39,711 nucleotides of DNA from Rhodobacterales bacterium 32-66-9 (GCA_002280405.1 NCDY01000004.1:1-39711); one strand, 5' to 3'. Counted from the first letter of the stretch, positions 23,970 to 32,830 are shown. Program-made: numbers and translations. The notes: generated by a model not told the origin, from the sequence alone.

Positions 23970-26126
23970 TCAGCCGCCATCCGGTGCCGCGACCGAACCC
24001 AGAAGCGCATCTATGACAGCCCGTGAGGCGGTGCTGGCCGCCACGGCACCAGCACCTCGGCCAAGAAGGCCGGCTGCAGGATCGGTCGGGGCCGGATCAG
24101 TCAGACGCGCGGCAGCCTGCCAGTTTTCGGGGGCTGCCGGATCAAGTGCCGACCAGTCGCCTTGCCACAGAGAAGTCCGAGCAGCAGCATCGGTCTGTCC
24201 GGCTGCAGCAAGCGAGGTTCCTGCGGCAGAGAGATCGCCGAGCTCCAAATTCGCCTTCGCCCGGAGCGCGGCAGCTTCGGCCCCGGGCAATCCGGAAAGC
24301 AGATCGACCGCTCGTCTCGCGTCGCGACGGCCAAGTTCGGCTGCCGCGGCCGCAAGACGAAGGTCTGGCTTGTCCGTGGGCTGAACTTTCCCGATCCAGA
24401 CCAGGGCCGCATCGGGAAAGCCCAGAGAAAGAAGCCGGTTGGCGATGGCAAGGTCAAGCGCGGCATCAAGCTCGGGCGGGACCGCATCCGCAGGCAGCAC
24501 GGCACGCCGCAGGAAATCATCGTCAGCCGCGCGGTCCGCAACGACGCGCCAAAGATCAGCGAGCGTGTCGCCTTGTGCGCCAGCGTCAAGAAACGCGGCC
24601 TCTGTCTGGCCGGATAGCCCGAGCGACAGGACAACGGCGCGCTCGACGGCCGTGGCAAGAGCGGTTCCGCTTGTCTCGCTCCTGAGCGCCAGAAGCGCGT
24701 CAGCCACATCGGAACCGATCGGTTCAAGCTGGCGAAAATGGGTTTCGACCAGGGTCACAAGGGCTTCGGCCCGATTGCCGTCAAGAGCCACAGCCTCGAG
24801 AGCGTGGTCCCGCGCTGCTGCGGAATCGCCAAGTTGCAGGTCGCTTTCGGCATCCAGAAGGGCCACCGCCCCCGGATCGGCATCTGGCGCGCGTTCCATG
24901 GCATCCCGGATCACTCGGGCGGCATCGACATCATCCCGGGCGAGGAATTTCTCGGCGAGCGGACTTCCGAGATAGCTGCGCAGGTAGGGAGGCAGGGCCA
25001 TGAAGGCACGCAGGATGGCGTCACGGTTCACCCCCGGTCCGGCTGGCAGGCGGTCCCTTGCAAGGGCCGCCCACAGGGCTGCAGGTCCGTCGCAGTCAAG
25101 CATGGCGGCAAACGGCGTGTCGGGGTCACTTTCGCCATCCACCAGTCTTGCCATCGACCGGTAAAGTGTCAGAGGCCCAGCGTCGCCTTCTCGGCCCAAA
25201 AGATCCGCTTGCTGCAGGGCTTCCGCCCCGAAGCCGAGATAGAGGTGAAGGCGGACCGATCGAAGCACGGCCTCGGGATCCGGGGCGTCGAATTCGCCGT
25301 AAATGCCAGAGCGAGCCGTGGACAGCAGGTCAAGCGGCGATCTGTCCCTGCCCCACGAGGGCAGATCAAGCACTTCGTCGTCGGCGCAGGTCGCGGCGGG
25401 CAGCATGCCTTCGGCAAAAGCATCGGGATCACTGACGCGGATGCCGGGAGCCTCGCCAATGCGAATGCTGGACCAGGGCAGGGAAGTCGCATCGGCTGTC
25501 GGACGAGCCCGGTCCGGCGGTGGAAGCCGCAGGTCCACCACACCATCGGCGGCACCCCGGGCAAGCTGTTGCAGGAGGGCGTCCCGGATTGGTCTCAGTG
25601 ACACCTCCCCGGTCGGAAGCGGCAGCGGGAATGCCGTCTCCGGATGCTGGACATCGGTCCCGGACGAGGCCGAAAGCCAGTCGTAACCTGCCTTGGTCGT
25701 GCCCCCGGACGCCGGAAGCGCGGCAGGTGTCGGATTCACGAACGCCGCCTCGAACTTGGAACCCTTCGGAGCAGCGCCCGGTTTGACGTCAAGAACGACC
25801 ACGCCCGGCTGATATTCGAACGGAAAGAGATAGCAGTCGCATCCAAGCGCCACTTGCAGGGCGCCGGAAACAGCGTCGATGTCCAATCCGGCTATGCGGT
25901 TTCGAGAAATCTTTTGCCAGACACCCGAGAGATCATAGTCGGGATTCTTCAGACCCGCGACGGCAAAAGCATAGCCCTTGGGCGTGCGTCCGACTGTCCA
26001 ATCCAAAGCCGCCGGAAGCTCGACCACCAACCGGGTGAACTCGCCATGTTCACCCGAATAGACGCGCATTGGTTCGGCCGAGACCGGCCTGACAAGGGCA
26101 AAGAGGACCAGAAGCAGCCGGATCAT
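23970..26126 (-). CDS. Large periplasmic TPR-like protein coupled to motA
   Basis: This 718-residue protein has a signal peptide (MIRLLLVLFALVRPVSAEP). Residues about 20-115 are strand-rich and resemble an AMIN-type domain (FTRLVVELPAALDWTVGRT, YAFAVAGLKNP, GVVVLDVKPG); a low-complexity linker follows. From about 280 on there are Ala/Leu/Asp-rich helical repeats of TPR type. I do not recognise a named family. Its ATG overlaps the motA stop, and a MotE-like gene is just upstream. In Sinorhizobium the periplasmic protein MotC works with the stator and has MotE as its chaperone. This protein could be a functional counterpart or a wall-binding stator scaffold; that is inference. Confidence 0.8.
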   Translation of the reverse strand: MIRLLLVLFALVRPVSAEPMRVYSGEHGEFTRLVVELPAALDWTVGRTPKGYAFAVAGLKNPDYDLSGVWQKISRNRIAGLDIDAVSGALQVALGCDCYLFPFEYQPGVVVLDVKPGAAPKGSKFEAAFVNPTPAALPASGGTTKAGYDWLSASSGTDVQHPETAFPLPLPTGEVSLRPIRDALLQQLARGAADGVVDLRLPPPDRARPTADATSLPWSSIRIGEAPGIRVSDPDAFAEGMLPAATCADDEVLDLPSWGRDRSPLDLLSTARSGIYGEFDAPDPEAVLRSVRLHLYLGFGAEALQQADLLGREGDAGPLTLYRSMARLVDGESDPDTPFAAMLDCDGPAALWAALARDRLPAGPGVNRDAILRAFMALPPYLRSYLGSPLAEKFLARDDVDAARVIRDAMERAPDADPGAVALLDAESDLQLGDSAAARDHALEAVALDGNRAEALVTLVETHFRQLEPIGSDVADALLALRSETSGTALATAVERAVVLSLGLSGQTEAAFLDAGAQGDTLADLWRVVADRAADDDFLRRAVLPADAVPPELDAALDLAIANRLLSLGFPDAALVWIGKVQPTDKPDLRLAAAAAELGRRDARRAVDLLSGLPGAEAAALRAKANLELGDLSAAGTSLAAAGQTDAAARTSLWQGDWSALDPAAPENWQAAARLTDPAPTDPAAGLLGRGAGAVAASTASRAVIDALLGSVAAPDGG

Positions 26127-26992
26127 GCTGCCTCCTGCTTCAGGTTGCGCATCGCCTCTTCCAGGTCGCTGAAGCCCGGGCGCACGTGATGCGGAGTGTT
26201 CTGCCGACCGACTTCGATGCAGATGTTTGCCGGGTGGCGGTGCAGATTGGCGATCAGCACCTCTCGGATCAACTGGTAGAAATGAATGTCCTCCTCGATC
26301 ACGGTCTTCACCCTTGCGGCAAAGGGGCCCATCAGGCCATAGGCAAGAAACACCCCTAGGAAGGTCCCGACCAGGGCTCCACCGATCATCTTGCCCAGCA
26401 CTTCCGGCGGCTGGTCGATCGAGCCCATGGTCTTGATCACGCCAAGAACCGCGGCCACGATGCCCAGCGCTGGCAGGCCATCGGCCACAGTCTGCAGGGC
26501 ATGGCTGGAGTGCATCGCATGGTGCAGTGTCGCCTCCATCCGCTTGTCCAGCACCTCTTCGACCTGGTGCGGGTCGTCGTAATTCATAGAGGCGGCGCGC
26601 AGCGTGTCGCAGATAAGCTCCATGGCCTCGTGATCGTGCTGGATCCGGGGATATTTACCGATGATTGCGGAGTTTTCCGGCGATTCGATGTGTTCCTCCA
26701 GCGCAACGGGGTTGGCGCGGGCAAGGCGGATCAGTTCGAACAGAAGACACAGAAGATCGCGGTAGTCGTCCGTCTTCCACTTCGGTCCCTTGAAGACCTT
26801 GCCGATGTCTTTCATCGTGTGCTTGACCCCGCCCATGTCATTCGAGATCAGAAAGGCCCCGATGGCGGCTCCGCCGATGATGATCATTTCGAATGGCAGG
26901 GCTTTCAGGATGATGCCCATCTTGCCGCCGGCAAGCGCGTAGCCGCCGAACACCATGACGAGGATAACGGCAATCCCGACAAAGCCGAGCAT
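26123..26992 (-). CDS. motA: Flagellar motor stator protein MotA
   Basis: This 289-residue protein has four membrane helices. The two conserved prolines of the proton path are visible: Pro174 in DGLPALGIVAAVLGV and Pro223 in AYGLMGPFAARVK. The cytoplasmic loop has the charged residues that touch FliG (ELIRLARANPVALEEH). MotA with MotB forms the torque unit. No motB is adjacent or in the window. The gene overlaps the downstream periplasmic protein by four bases. The 63-base gap before it contains a TTAA but no clear CtrA box. Confidence 0.96.
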   Translation of the reverse strand: MLGFVGIAVILVMVFGGYALAGGKMGIILKALPFEMIIIGGAAIGAFLISNDMGGVKHTMKDIGKVFKGPKWKTDDYRDLLCLLFELIRLARANPVALEEHIESPENSAIIGKYPRIQHDHEAMELICDTLRAASMNYDDPHQVEEVLDKRMEATLHHAMHSSHALQTVADGLPALGIVAAVLGVIKTMGSIDQPPEVLGKMIGGALVGTFLGVFLAYGLMGPFAARVKTVIEEDIHFYQLIREVLIANLHRHPANICIEVGRQNTPHHVRPGFSDLEEAMRNLKQEAA

Positions 26993-27055
26993 TTTGGCGT
27001 CCTGTTTTCGTTGTGGTTGCGGACAGTATCCGGGCGGTGGGTTAAGACTCTCTGA

Positions 27056-27607
27056 CTAGTCTTTCGGCACCGTTGCATTGCGCCCGGCGACAATGACGCT
27101 TACGCCGTAGGCGGCTTCGGAGGACATGCCCGAAAGGATTGCCGCGGCCGACTCTGCCGGCATGCGTCCCAGGAAGCCGGCAGCGAATTCCGGTGACATT
27201 GTCTCGAACAGAGCAGCAGCGTCCTTGGGCTTCATCGCCTGGTAGACCGCGGTCAGCTGCTGGACATCTTTCTCGGCGGCGCCGTCAGCAACGGCAAGCG
27301 TGGACTTCAACTCGTCCTCAACGGCCTTCAGCTCTTCCATGCGCTTGGTGATCGCGGCATCGGCCAGGGCCAGAGCAGCGAGGCGGTCCTTGAGCGAGGC
27401 CTCTTGCACTCCGATCCGCTCTTCGCGCAGGGTCAGGGCGGCGGACAGGGCGCTGGGCATCTCGCAGGTCGTGGGATCCTTGGCGGGCTCGGCATCGGCC
27501 TTCGCCAGAGCCGCTCCGATGCCCGACCCCAAGCGCAGCGCCCCGGACGAGGCAAACAGCATGGCGACAACGAACAGCGTGCCTTGTCCCAGACGGCGGC
27601 GGCTCAT
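27056..27607 (-). CDS. MotE-like protein (MgtE-N-type domain)
   Basis: This 183-residue protein has one N-terminal hydrophobic segment (about 10-30), a coiled coil (about 58-110) and a C-terminal helical domain with the pattern VYQAMKPKDAAALFETMSPEFAAGFLGRM, split here as two blocks, plus AESAAAILSGMS. This domain is like the MgtE N-terminal/FliG-middle fold used in MotE proteins. Sinorhizobium MotE is a periplasmic chaperone for MotC. Here it lies just upstream of motA and the large periplasmic protein. It overlaps the preceding coiled-coil gene by four bases. Confidence 0.75.
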   Translation of the reverse strand: MSRRRLGQGTLFVVAMLFASSGALRLGSGIGAALAKADAEPAKDPTTCEMPSALSAALTLREERIGVQEASLKDRLAALALADAAITKRMEELKAVEDELKSTLAVADGAAEKDVQQLTAVYQAMKPKDAAALFETMSPEFAAGFLGRMPAESAAAILSGMSSEAAYGVSVIVAGRNATVPKD

Positions 27608-28002
27608 TCTGCGGCCTCCAGTGCGTCACGAGCGGCGCGGCGGCGCACAAAGCGCAGCCGACGTTCCACTTCCTCCGATGCCTCGGTGGCGGGTGGTCGC
27701 GGCGTAGCGACTGCCGGGTCGGGCAGGTCGTGCAGCGAGGCAACGAGAAGCTCCAGCTTCCGCGCCACCGATTCGCCCCGCGCCGTCAGGGCCTCGAGGC
27801 TTTCGGCCGAGCCGTTTGCAGCTCCCCGTGCCTTTTCAAGCGCAACGGTCATGTCATCGACCTGGGCAGACAGGACCGCAATCGCCCCGCCCATGCCGGA
27901 TTCCAGCGTGGTGAATTTCTTCAGTCGGGTCGAGAGCACATAGCAGTAGATCGCGGCTCCGAACGAGCCTGCTACAAGAAGAACATCAGAAATCAGGTTC
28001 AT
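27604..28002 (-). CDS. Membrane-anchored coiled-coil protein of flagellar cluster (DUF6468-like)
   Basis: This 132-residue protein has one N-terminal membrane helix (DVLLVAGSFGAAIYCYVLS, about 5-24), then a coiled coil (about 40-90) and a charged tail (EEVERRLRFVRRRAARDALEAAE). It may belong to the DUF6468 group found beside motility genes in alphaproteobacteria; I am not sure of that. The function is unknown. It sits between fliL and the motE-like gene, ten bases after fliL, so it is likely a stator or basal-body accessory. Confidence 0.7.
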   Translation of the reverse strand: MNLISDVLLVAGSFGAAIYCYVLSTRLKKFTTLESGMGGAIAVLSAQVDDMTVALEKARGAANGSAESLEALTARGESVARKLELLVASLHDLPDPAVATPRPPATEASEEVERRLRFVRRRAARDALEAAE

Positions 28003-28012
28003 GGCTTCGCCT

Positions 28013-28495
28013 TCAGTTCAGCACGAATTCGGTAATCAGAAGGTCGCGGACCCGGCCTTCACCGGTGACAACCTGGATGCGCCGGAGCATCTGCGCCCGA
28101 AGCCGCGCCATCGCATTCGGGTCTTCGATGGATGCGGTGTCGATGGCACGCAGATAAGTGTTGATCACGTCCAGGATCCGCGGCGTCAGCGTGGTCACAT
28201 CGGAAGCAGCGGACTCCACCACCTCAAGCTGCGCGGTGAACCGCAGATACTTGCTGCCCGAATCGGCACCAAGCGAGACCACGATGGTCTCCAGCGGTAC
28301 GAACGCAACGCCCGTCAGGGGGCCAGGCGGGCGTTCTTCTGCAGCGCCCCCTTGGCTGCCGCCAAGGATCATGCCGGAGAATGTGGCGTAGAATCCGCCG
28401 CCGCCCAGCGCCAGGGCCAGGACAAGCCCGATGAGCAAGGGTTTCCTCGACCGCTTTCTCGGGGCCTCTTCGGGTATGGCTTCCGCCGTTGCCAT
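28013..28495 (-). CDS. fliL: Flagellar basal-body protein FliL, second copy
   Basis: This 160-residue protein has a basic N-terminus (RKRSRKP), one membrane helix (about 17-37) and a periplasmic FliL domain. The domain shows FVPLETIVVSLG, KYLRFTAQLEV and the end GRVRDLLITEFVLN, the classic FliL pattern. It forms rings around the stator next to the MS-ring. I chose ATG 28495 because GGAG lies seven bases upstream; ATG 28501 is too close to it. It is first in the ten-gene minus-strand run and is divergent from fliF. Confidence 0.9.
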   Translation of the reverse strand: MATAEAIPEEAPRKRSRKPLLIGLVLALALGGGGFYATFSGMILGGSQGGAAEERPPGPLTGVAFVPLETIVVSLGADSGSKYLRFTAQLEVVESAASDVTTLTPRILDVINTYLRAIDTASIEDPNAMARLRAQMLRRIQVVTGEGRVRDLLITEFVLN

Positions 28496-28542
28496 GTTCA
28501 TGCTCCGTTTCTCGGGATAGGGTGAACATAGTCCAAAGGTCA

Positions 28543-28557
28543 CTAACCGATTGTTAA
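28543..28557. promoter_or_regulatory. CtrA-like box between fliL and fliF
   Basis: CTAA-N7-TTAA matches the CtrA site TTAA-N7-TTAA in seven of eight fixed bases with exact spacing. It sits in the 116-base divergent gap, 48 bases from fliL and 55 from fliF, so one site could serve both operons. It is the best such match in the window. Binding is inferred. Confidence 0.55.
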
Positions 28558-28611
28558 GGCGATCCGGCCAATGGTGAGGCCACGGCAGAACGCCGGAGCC
28601 GGAGAATCGCC

Positions 28612-30222
28612 TTGCAGAACGTGATCGCCATCTGGACCTCGCTTGACCTGCGCCGCCGCATCATCGTGGTCGGTGCGACGGTGGCAATGTTCGCGGCCGT
28701 CCTTGCGCTCAGCCGGATGGCGGGCCAGCCCGAGATGGGGCTTCTCTACGCCGGGCTTGAGCCTGCTTCGGCGGGCGAAGTGGTCGCGGCGCTGGATCAG
28801 CGCGGGGTCGCCTACGAGATCCAGGGTGATTCGATCCTGGTCGATGTGGCGCAGCGTGACGGCCTGCGCATGGCTCTGGCAGCCGAGGGTATGCCGGCGG
28901 CGGGTGGCGGGGGTTATGAGCTGCTGGACTCGCTTTCAGGCTTCGGCACCACATCGCAGATGTTCGACGCAGCCTATTGGCGCGCCAAGGAAGGGGAACT
29001 TGCCCGGACGCTTCTGGCGATGCCCCAGGTCAAGGCGGCCCGCGTCCATATCGCCAGCGCACCGACCCGCGCCTTTCAGCCCGAGGCCAAGCCGACAGCA
29101 TCGGTCACGCTGACCACCGTATCGGGCAGGCTGGATGAAGCACAGGCGCAGGCCATCCGGTATCTGGTCGCCGGCGCTGTGGCTGGCATGACCCCCGACG
29201 CGGTGCAGATCATCGACACGGTCGCCGGGTTGATCGGTGGCCAGGACTCGCAGGAACTCGCCACCGGCAATGCCGATGACCGCGCCGCCGTGATCAAGGG
29301 CAATGTCGAGCGTCTGCTTGCAGCCCGGGTTGGCGCGGGCAAGGCCATGGTCGAGGTCTCGATCGACGTTGTCTCGGAACGTGAGGCGATCACCGAACGC
29401 AGGTTCGATCCGCAGGGCCGCGTGGCGATCTCCTCGGAAACCGAAGAGCGCAGCGGCTCCAGCACCGAACCCAGGGGAGAGGTGACCGTTGCCTCGAACC
29501 TGCCGCAAGGCGATGCCGGCGCTGGTGCCCAGGGCAAGAGCCAGACCTCCGAAACCAAGGAGCGGGTGAACTATGAGGTTTCGGAAACCCAGCGCGAGAT
29601 TCTGCGCAGTCCTGGCGCGGTACGGCGGATGACGGTGGCCGTGATGGTTGACGGAGTGGTGACGACTGCCGCAGATGGCACCCGCGTCTGGGCCGCTCGT
29701 CCCGAGGAAGAGCTGGCAACCCTGCGCGAACTGGTGGCCTCGGCCGTGGGCCTGGACGAAAAGCGCGGCGACGTCCTGACCCTGAAATCGCTGGAATTCC
29801 AGGAGCTTCCCATCCCGGAAGGCACCGAGGCGACCGCGAGCCTGTTGCCGCCCATCGGTCAGATCGACGTGATGACGATCATCCAGACCGCAGTGCTTGC
29901 ACTGGTGGCGCTGGTCCTCGGCCTCTTCGTGATCCGCCCGGTGCTGACTTCGGCCAATCGGCCGGCCCTGCGCGCACCGGATGCTCCTCTGGCCCTGCCG
30001 CCAGCGGTCCTGCCAGGAAGTGTCGCGTTGAACGGCGTGGTGGACGACGGTTTCGACTACGGGTCGTTCGCCGATGTTCGCGGCGATGTCACCCGCGAGG
30101 CCAGCGGCGACGGGGCCGAGGAAGACCCGGCCGCTCGGCTGCGCCGCCTCATCGAGAAGCGTCAGACGGAGTCGATTGAAATTCTTCGCGGCTGGATGGA
30201 ACATGAAGAGGAGCGCGCCTGA
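28612..30222 (+). CDS. fliF: Flagellar MS-ring protein FliF
   Basis: This 536-residue protein has two membrane helices, about 17-36 and 420-442. Between them is the YscJ/FliF ring-building region (MGLLYAGLEPASAGEVVAAL, LARTLLAMPQVKAARVHIA). A FliG-binding tail ends EILRGWMEHEEERA. FliF is the platform of the basal body. The start is TTG at 28612, six bases after GGAGA; there is no nearby ATG that would keep the conserved N-terminus. The stop overlaps the fliH start (TGATG). fliG is not next to it, unlike in many bacteria. Confidence 0.95.
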   Translation: MQNVIAIWTSLDLRRRIIVVGATVAMFAAVLALSRMAGQPEMGLLYAGLEPASAGEVVAALDQRGVAYEIQGDSILVDVAQRDGLRMALAAEGMPAAGGGGYELLDSLSGFGTTSQMFDAAYWRAKEGELARTLLAMPQVKAARVHIASAPTRAFQPEAKPTASVTLTTVSGRLDEAQAQAIRYLVAGAVAGMTPDAVQIIDTVAGLIGGQDSQELATGNADDRAAVIKGNVERLLAARVGAGKAMVEVSIDVVSEREAITERRFDPQGRVAISSETEERSGSSTEPRGEVTVASNLPQGDAGAGAQGKSQTSETKERVNYEVSETQREILRSPGAVRRMTVAVMVDGVVTTAADGTRVWAARPEEELATLRELVASAVGLDEKRGDVLTLKSLEFQELPIPEGTEATASLLPPIGQIDVMTIIQTAVLALVALVLGLFVIRPVLTSANRPALRAPDAPLALPPAVLPGSVALNGVVDDGFDYGSFADVRGDVTREASGDGAEEDPAARLRRLIEKRQTESIEILRGWMEHEEERA

Positions 30223-30803
30223 TGCCCGCCCTGCGTCTGGAGGCTTTCGATACACTGGCCGCCGCAGATGGCAGCATTCAGCCGCTGGTCGAGGCAACGG
30301 CCGTGGAAGAGGCCAAGGTCGCCTCGTTCGAGCAGGGCTATTCCGCCGGCTGGGATGACGCTGTCGCCGCCCAAAATGGCGACCAGACCCGGATCAGGGC
30401 CGATCTGGCGCGGAACCTGCAGAGCCTTGCCTTCACGTTCCAGGATGCGCGCAGCCATGTGCTGCAGGCGATCCGCCCGCTGATCCTCGAGATGGTCAAC
30501 CGCCTGCTGCCCGAGGTCGCCCGAGAGGCTCTGGCTCCGACCGTGCTCGAGGCACTGACGCCCATGGCCGACGAGTTGGCAGATGCACCGCTGACCCTTG
30601 TTCTCAATCCCGCCGTGCGGGGTCAGGTAGAGGATCTGGTGGCGCAGGCCACGGGACTGCCGATGGTCATCGAGGAAGAGCCGTCGCTGCCCGAAGGTCA
30701 GGTCTACATCCGCTTTGGCTCGATCGAGACCAAGGTCGACCTCTCGCAGGTCACCGCCGACATTGCCATCGCCGTCAGGGCGTTCTTCAACCTCAAGAGC
30801 TGA
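30222..30803 (+). CDS. fliH: Flagellar export ATPase regulator FliH
   Basis: This 193-residue soluble protein shows the FliH order: a variable start, EQGYSAGWDDAVAAQ and a helical middle (RPLILEMVNRLLPEVAREAL). It ends in a compact domain with LPEGQVYIRFGSIETKVDL, as in FliH/YscL/V-ATPase subunit E. It binds FliI and holds it near the C ring. It overlaps fliF by one base and is nine bases before fliN. Confidence 0.85.
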   Translation: MPALRLEAFDTLAAADGSIQPLVEATAVEEAKVASFEQGYSAGWDDAVAAQNGDQTRIRADLARNLQSLAFTFQDARSHVLQAIRPLILEMVNRLLPEVAREALAPTVLEALTPMADELADAPLTLVLNPAVRGQVEDLVAQATGLPMVIEEEPSLPEGQVYIRFGSIETKVDLSQVTADIAIAVRAFFNLKS

Positions 30804-30812
30804 GGACTTGTC

Positions 30813-31082
30813 ATGGAAGACATTGCCGATACCAATCCGTTCTCCCAGGTGCCCATCGAGGTCACCATCTCGGTCGGACGGGCGCGACCGCTCGTCCGGG
30901 ATCTCTTGCGGCTGTCGAAGGATGCAGTCCTGCAGCTTGACCGCAGGGTCGATGACCCGGTCGAGCTTTACGTCGGAGACCGGCTCATCGCCCGGGGCGA
31001 ACTGACCGAACTTGAGGGTGAGAATGCGGGGCAACTGGCAGTCCGGCTGACCGAAGTCGCCAACCTGCGGGGCGGGTTGTGA
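30813..31082 (+). CDS. fliN: Flagellar motor switch protein FliN
   Basis: This 89-residue protein is almost only the SpoA domain: VPIEVTISVGRARPLVRDLLRLSKDAVLQLD (central part) and DDPVELYVGDRLIARGEL. FliN forms the lower C ring with FliM and binds FliH. It is short, lacking the N-terminal extension of many FliNs. fliM and fliG are not in the window. The next gene starts inside its stop codon region. Confidence 0.94.
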   Translation: MEDIADTNPFSQVPIEVTISVGRARPLVRDLLRLSKDAVLQLDRRVDDPVELYVGDRLIARGELTELEGENAGQLAVRLTEVANLRGGL

Positions 31083-31807
31083 GGCTTGGCTTCGGTCTTG
31101 CCGTCGCGGTGACGCTGCTGGCGGGACCGGCGCTGGCGCAGCAGATGTCGATCGACTTCGGCGGGGCGGGGGGAGGTGGGTCGTTGTCGCTGCGGTCGGT
31201 GCAGCTTCTGCTGCTGATCACGGTTCTGTCGATCGTGCCGGGACTTGCGGTCATGGTGACCTGCTTTCCCTTCATCGTCACCGTGCTGTCGATCTTGCGG
31301 CAGGCCATCGGGCTTCAGCAGGCCCCGCCCAACATGCTGATCATCAGTCTGGCGCTGTTCCTGACCTGGTTCGTGATGGACCCCGTTTTCACCGAAGCCT
31401 GGGTGAAGGGGATCGAACCGATGACCAACGGGACCCTGGAGGTCGGTCCCGGCCTGCAGGCCGCCATCGCGCCCTTCCGGGCCTTCATGGCGCTGCGGGT
31501 CGATCCCGAAACCTTGCAGACCCTGCAGGACTTGCGGTCCGCGACCCCGGTCACGGCGGCCGATGCGCCGTTGTCGCTGCTGGTGCCGTCCTTCCTTCTG
31601 TCCGAGATCCAGCGGGCCTTCGAGATCGGCTTCATGATCTTCCTGCCCTTCCTGATCATTGACCTCGTGGTCGCCGCGATCCTGATGTCGATGGGGATGA
31701 TGATGGTGCCGCCCGCAGTCGTCTCGCTGCCCTTCAAGCTGGTCTTCTTCGTGGTGGCCGATGGCTGGGCGCTGGTTTCGGGGGCGCTGGTCAGGAGCTA
31801 TTTCTGA
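31079..31807 (+). CDS. fliP: Flagellar export gate protein FliP
   Basis: This 242-residue protein has a cleavable signal-like N-terminus (ending ALAQ) and four membrane helices. Family blocks are FIVTVLSILRQAIGLQQAPPN and the end MGMMMVPPAVVSLPFKLVFFVVADGW (part). FliP forms most of the export channel with FliQ and FliR. It starts with GTG overlapping the fliN stop. No fliO is present between fliN and fliP. It closes the fliF-fliH-fliN-fliP operon. Confidence 0.95.
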   Translation: MRLGFGLAVAVTLLAGPALAQQMSIDFGGAGGGGSLSLRSVQLLLLITVLSIVPGLAVMVTCFPFIVTVLSILRQAIGLQQAPPNMLIISLALFLTWFVMDPVFTEAWVKGIEPMTNGTLEVGPGLQAAIAPFRAFMALRVDPETLQTLQDLRSATPVTAADAPLSLLVPSFLLSEIQRAFEIGFMIFLPFLIIDLVVAAILMSMGMMMVPPAVVSLPFKLVFFVVADGWALVSGALVRSYF

Positions 31808-31950
31808 CCGGGGGCGACACCGGTGGCCGCGCGTGGACAGAAATTCAGACTGCAGAAAATCAACATGTTCCCGGTGGGCATTCAGGATTTGTAAAGGGTT
31901 CAGACCGAATGTCGAGCGGACCCCCCGATCGCGCGGTGAGCAGATTGCCC

Positions 31951-31977
31951 GCCCTCCGCGGGATTTACCCCGAGGGC
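31951..31977. terminator. Hairpin between convergent fliP and ispE
   Basis: GCCCTC (31951-31956) pairs with GAGGGC (31972-31977), with GGG/CCC pairs inside after a three-base bulge and a six-base loop. It stands next to the ispE stop in the 171-base gap where the two operons meet. There is no T tract, so termination is only likely. I see nothing else in the gap. Confidence 0.35.
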
Positions 31978-31978
31978 G

Positions 31979-32830
31979 TCAGGTCAACAGGCCGCCCGGG
32001 ACGATCCACCAGTCGGGATGACGGGCGGTGAGGAATCGGGCGGCGGTCCTGGCGGCGGTTGCGTCGGGGTAAAGGCCGAAATGCGTGCCGCCGGAGCCCG
32101 ACATGCGGGCCAGAAGACACGCGGGTGTCCCGGCGAGGCTTTCCAGCACCGTCGTCAGGACAGGGGCGAGGCGCTGGGCCGGGGCGACGAGGTCGTTTCG
32201 GGTCTGCCCGTCCAGCCATCCGGCAAAAGCGCCGCCAGACGCCAGCGCCGCTGCGGGGAGGTCGGGCAGGGACGGAGCGTCGCTTCGGGGCAGCGCGGCA
32301 AAGACCTGTGGCGTCGGCACCGGCACACGCGGGTTGACAAGCACGCACCAAAGCGACGGCAGCGAGGGCAGGGGCGCAAGCACCTCTCCGATCCCCGTCA
32401 TCCGGGCCGGACGACCGGAAAGGCAAACCGGCACATCCGCGCCGAGGCGCAGGACATCGGCGTCAGAGGGCAGCGGCCGCCCCGTCAGCCGGGCCAGCGC
32501 GCGCAGGGTCGCTGCCGCATCCGCCGACCCTCCGCCGATGCCGGAAGCCACGGGCAGGTGTTTGTCCAGCACGAGGGCCGCGTCGGTCACACCCATCGCG
32601 CGGGCCGCCCGCAGCACCAGATTGTCCGGCCCGGTCTGCAGGGCGACCCCTTCCGGCCCGGTCACCGCCAACGAGAGCCCCGCCCCGGGAGAGGCGGTGA
32701 CCACGTCCGCGACATCCGCAAAAACCACCAGACTTTCCAGAAAGTGGTAGCCGTCGGCCCGGCGCCCGGTCACATGAAGACAGAGATTGATCTTGGCAGG
32801 CGCAGTCTCGCGGACTGCGTCAGTTGCCAT
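31979..32830 (-). CDS. ispE: 4-diphosphocytidyl-2-C-methyl-D-erythritol kinase IspE
   Basis: This 283-residue GHMP kinase of the non-mevalonate isoprenoid pathway phosphorylates CDP-methylerythritol. It begins near [22 protein letters not shown], has the ATP loop [18 protein letters not shown] and ends with [12 protein letters not shown], all IspE hallmarks. I chose ATG 32830 ([16 protein letters not shown]), which overlaps the end of the TPR gene by 11 bases; the open frame to 32887 is inside that gene. The pair is probably co-translated. It is a housekeeping gene and marks the end of the flagellar region. Confidence 0.95.
   Translation of the reverse strand: MATDAVRETAPAKINLCLHVTGRRADGYHFLESLVVFADVADVVTASPGAGLSLAVTGPEGVALQTGPDNLVLRAARAMGVTDAALVLDKHLPVASGIGGGSADAAATLRALARLTGRPLPSDADVLRLGADVPVCLSGRPARMTGIGEVLAPLPSLPSLWCVLVNPRVPVPTPQVFAALPRSDAPSLPDLPAAALASGGAFAGWLDGQTRNDLVAPAQRLAPVLTTVLESLAGTPACLLARMSGSGGTHFGLYPDATAARTAARFLTARHPDWWIVPGGLLT

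Noticed and set aside
28936..30297. Minus-strand open frame of 453 codons opposite fliF
   Set aside because: Shadow of fliF; no domain and no ribosome-binding site.
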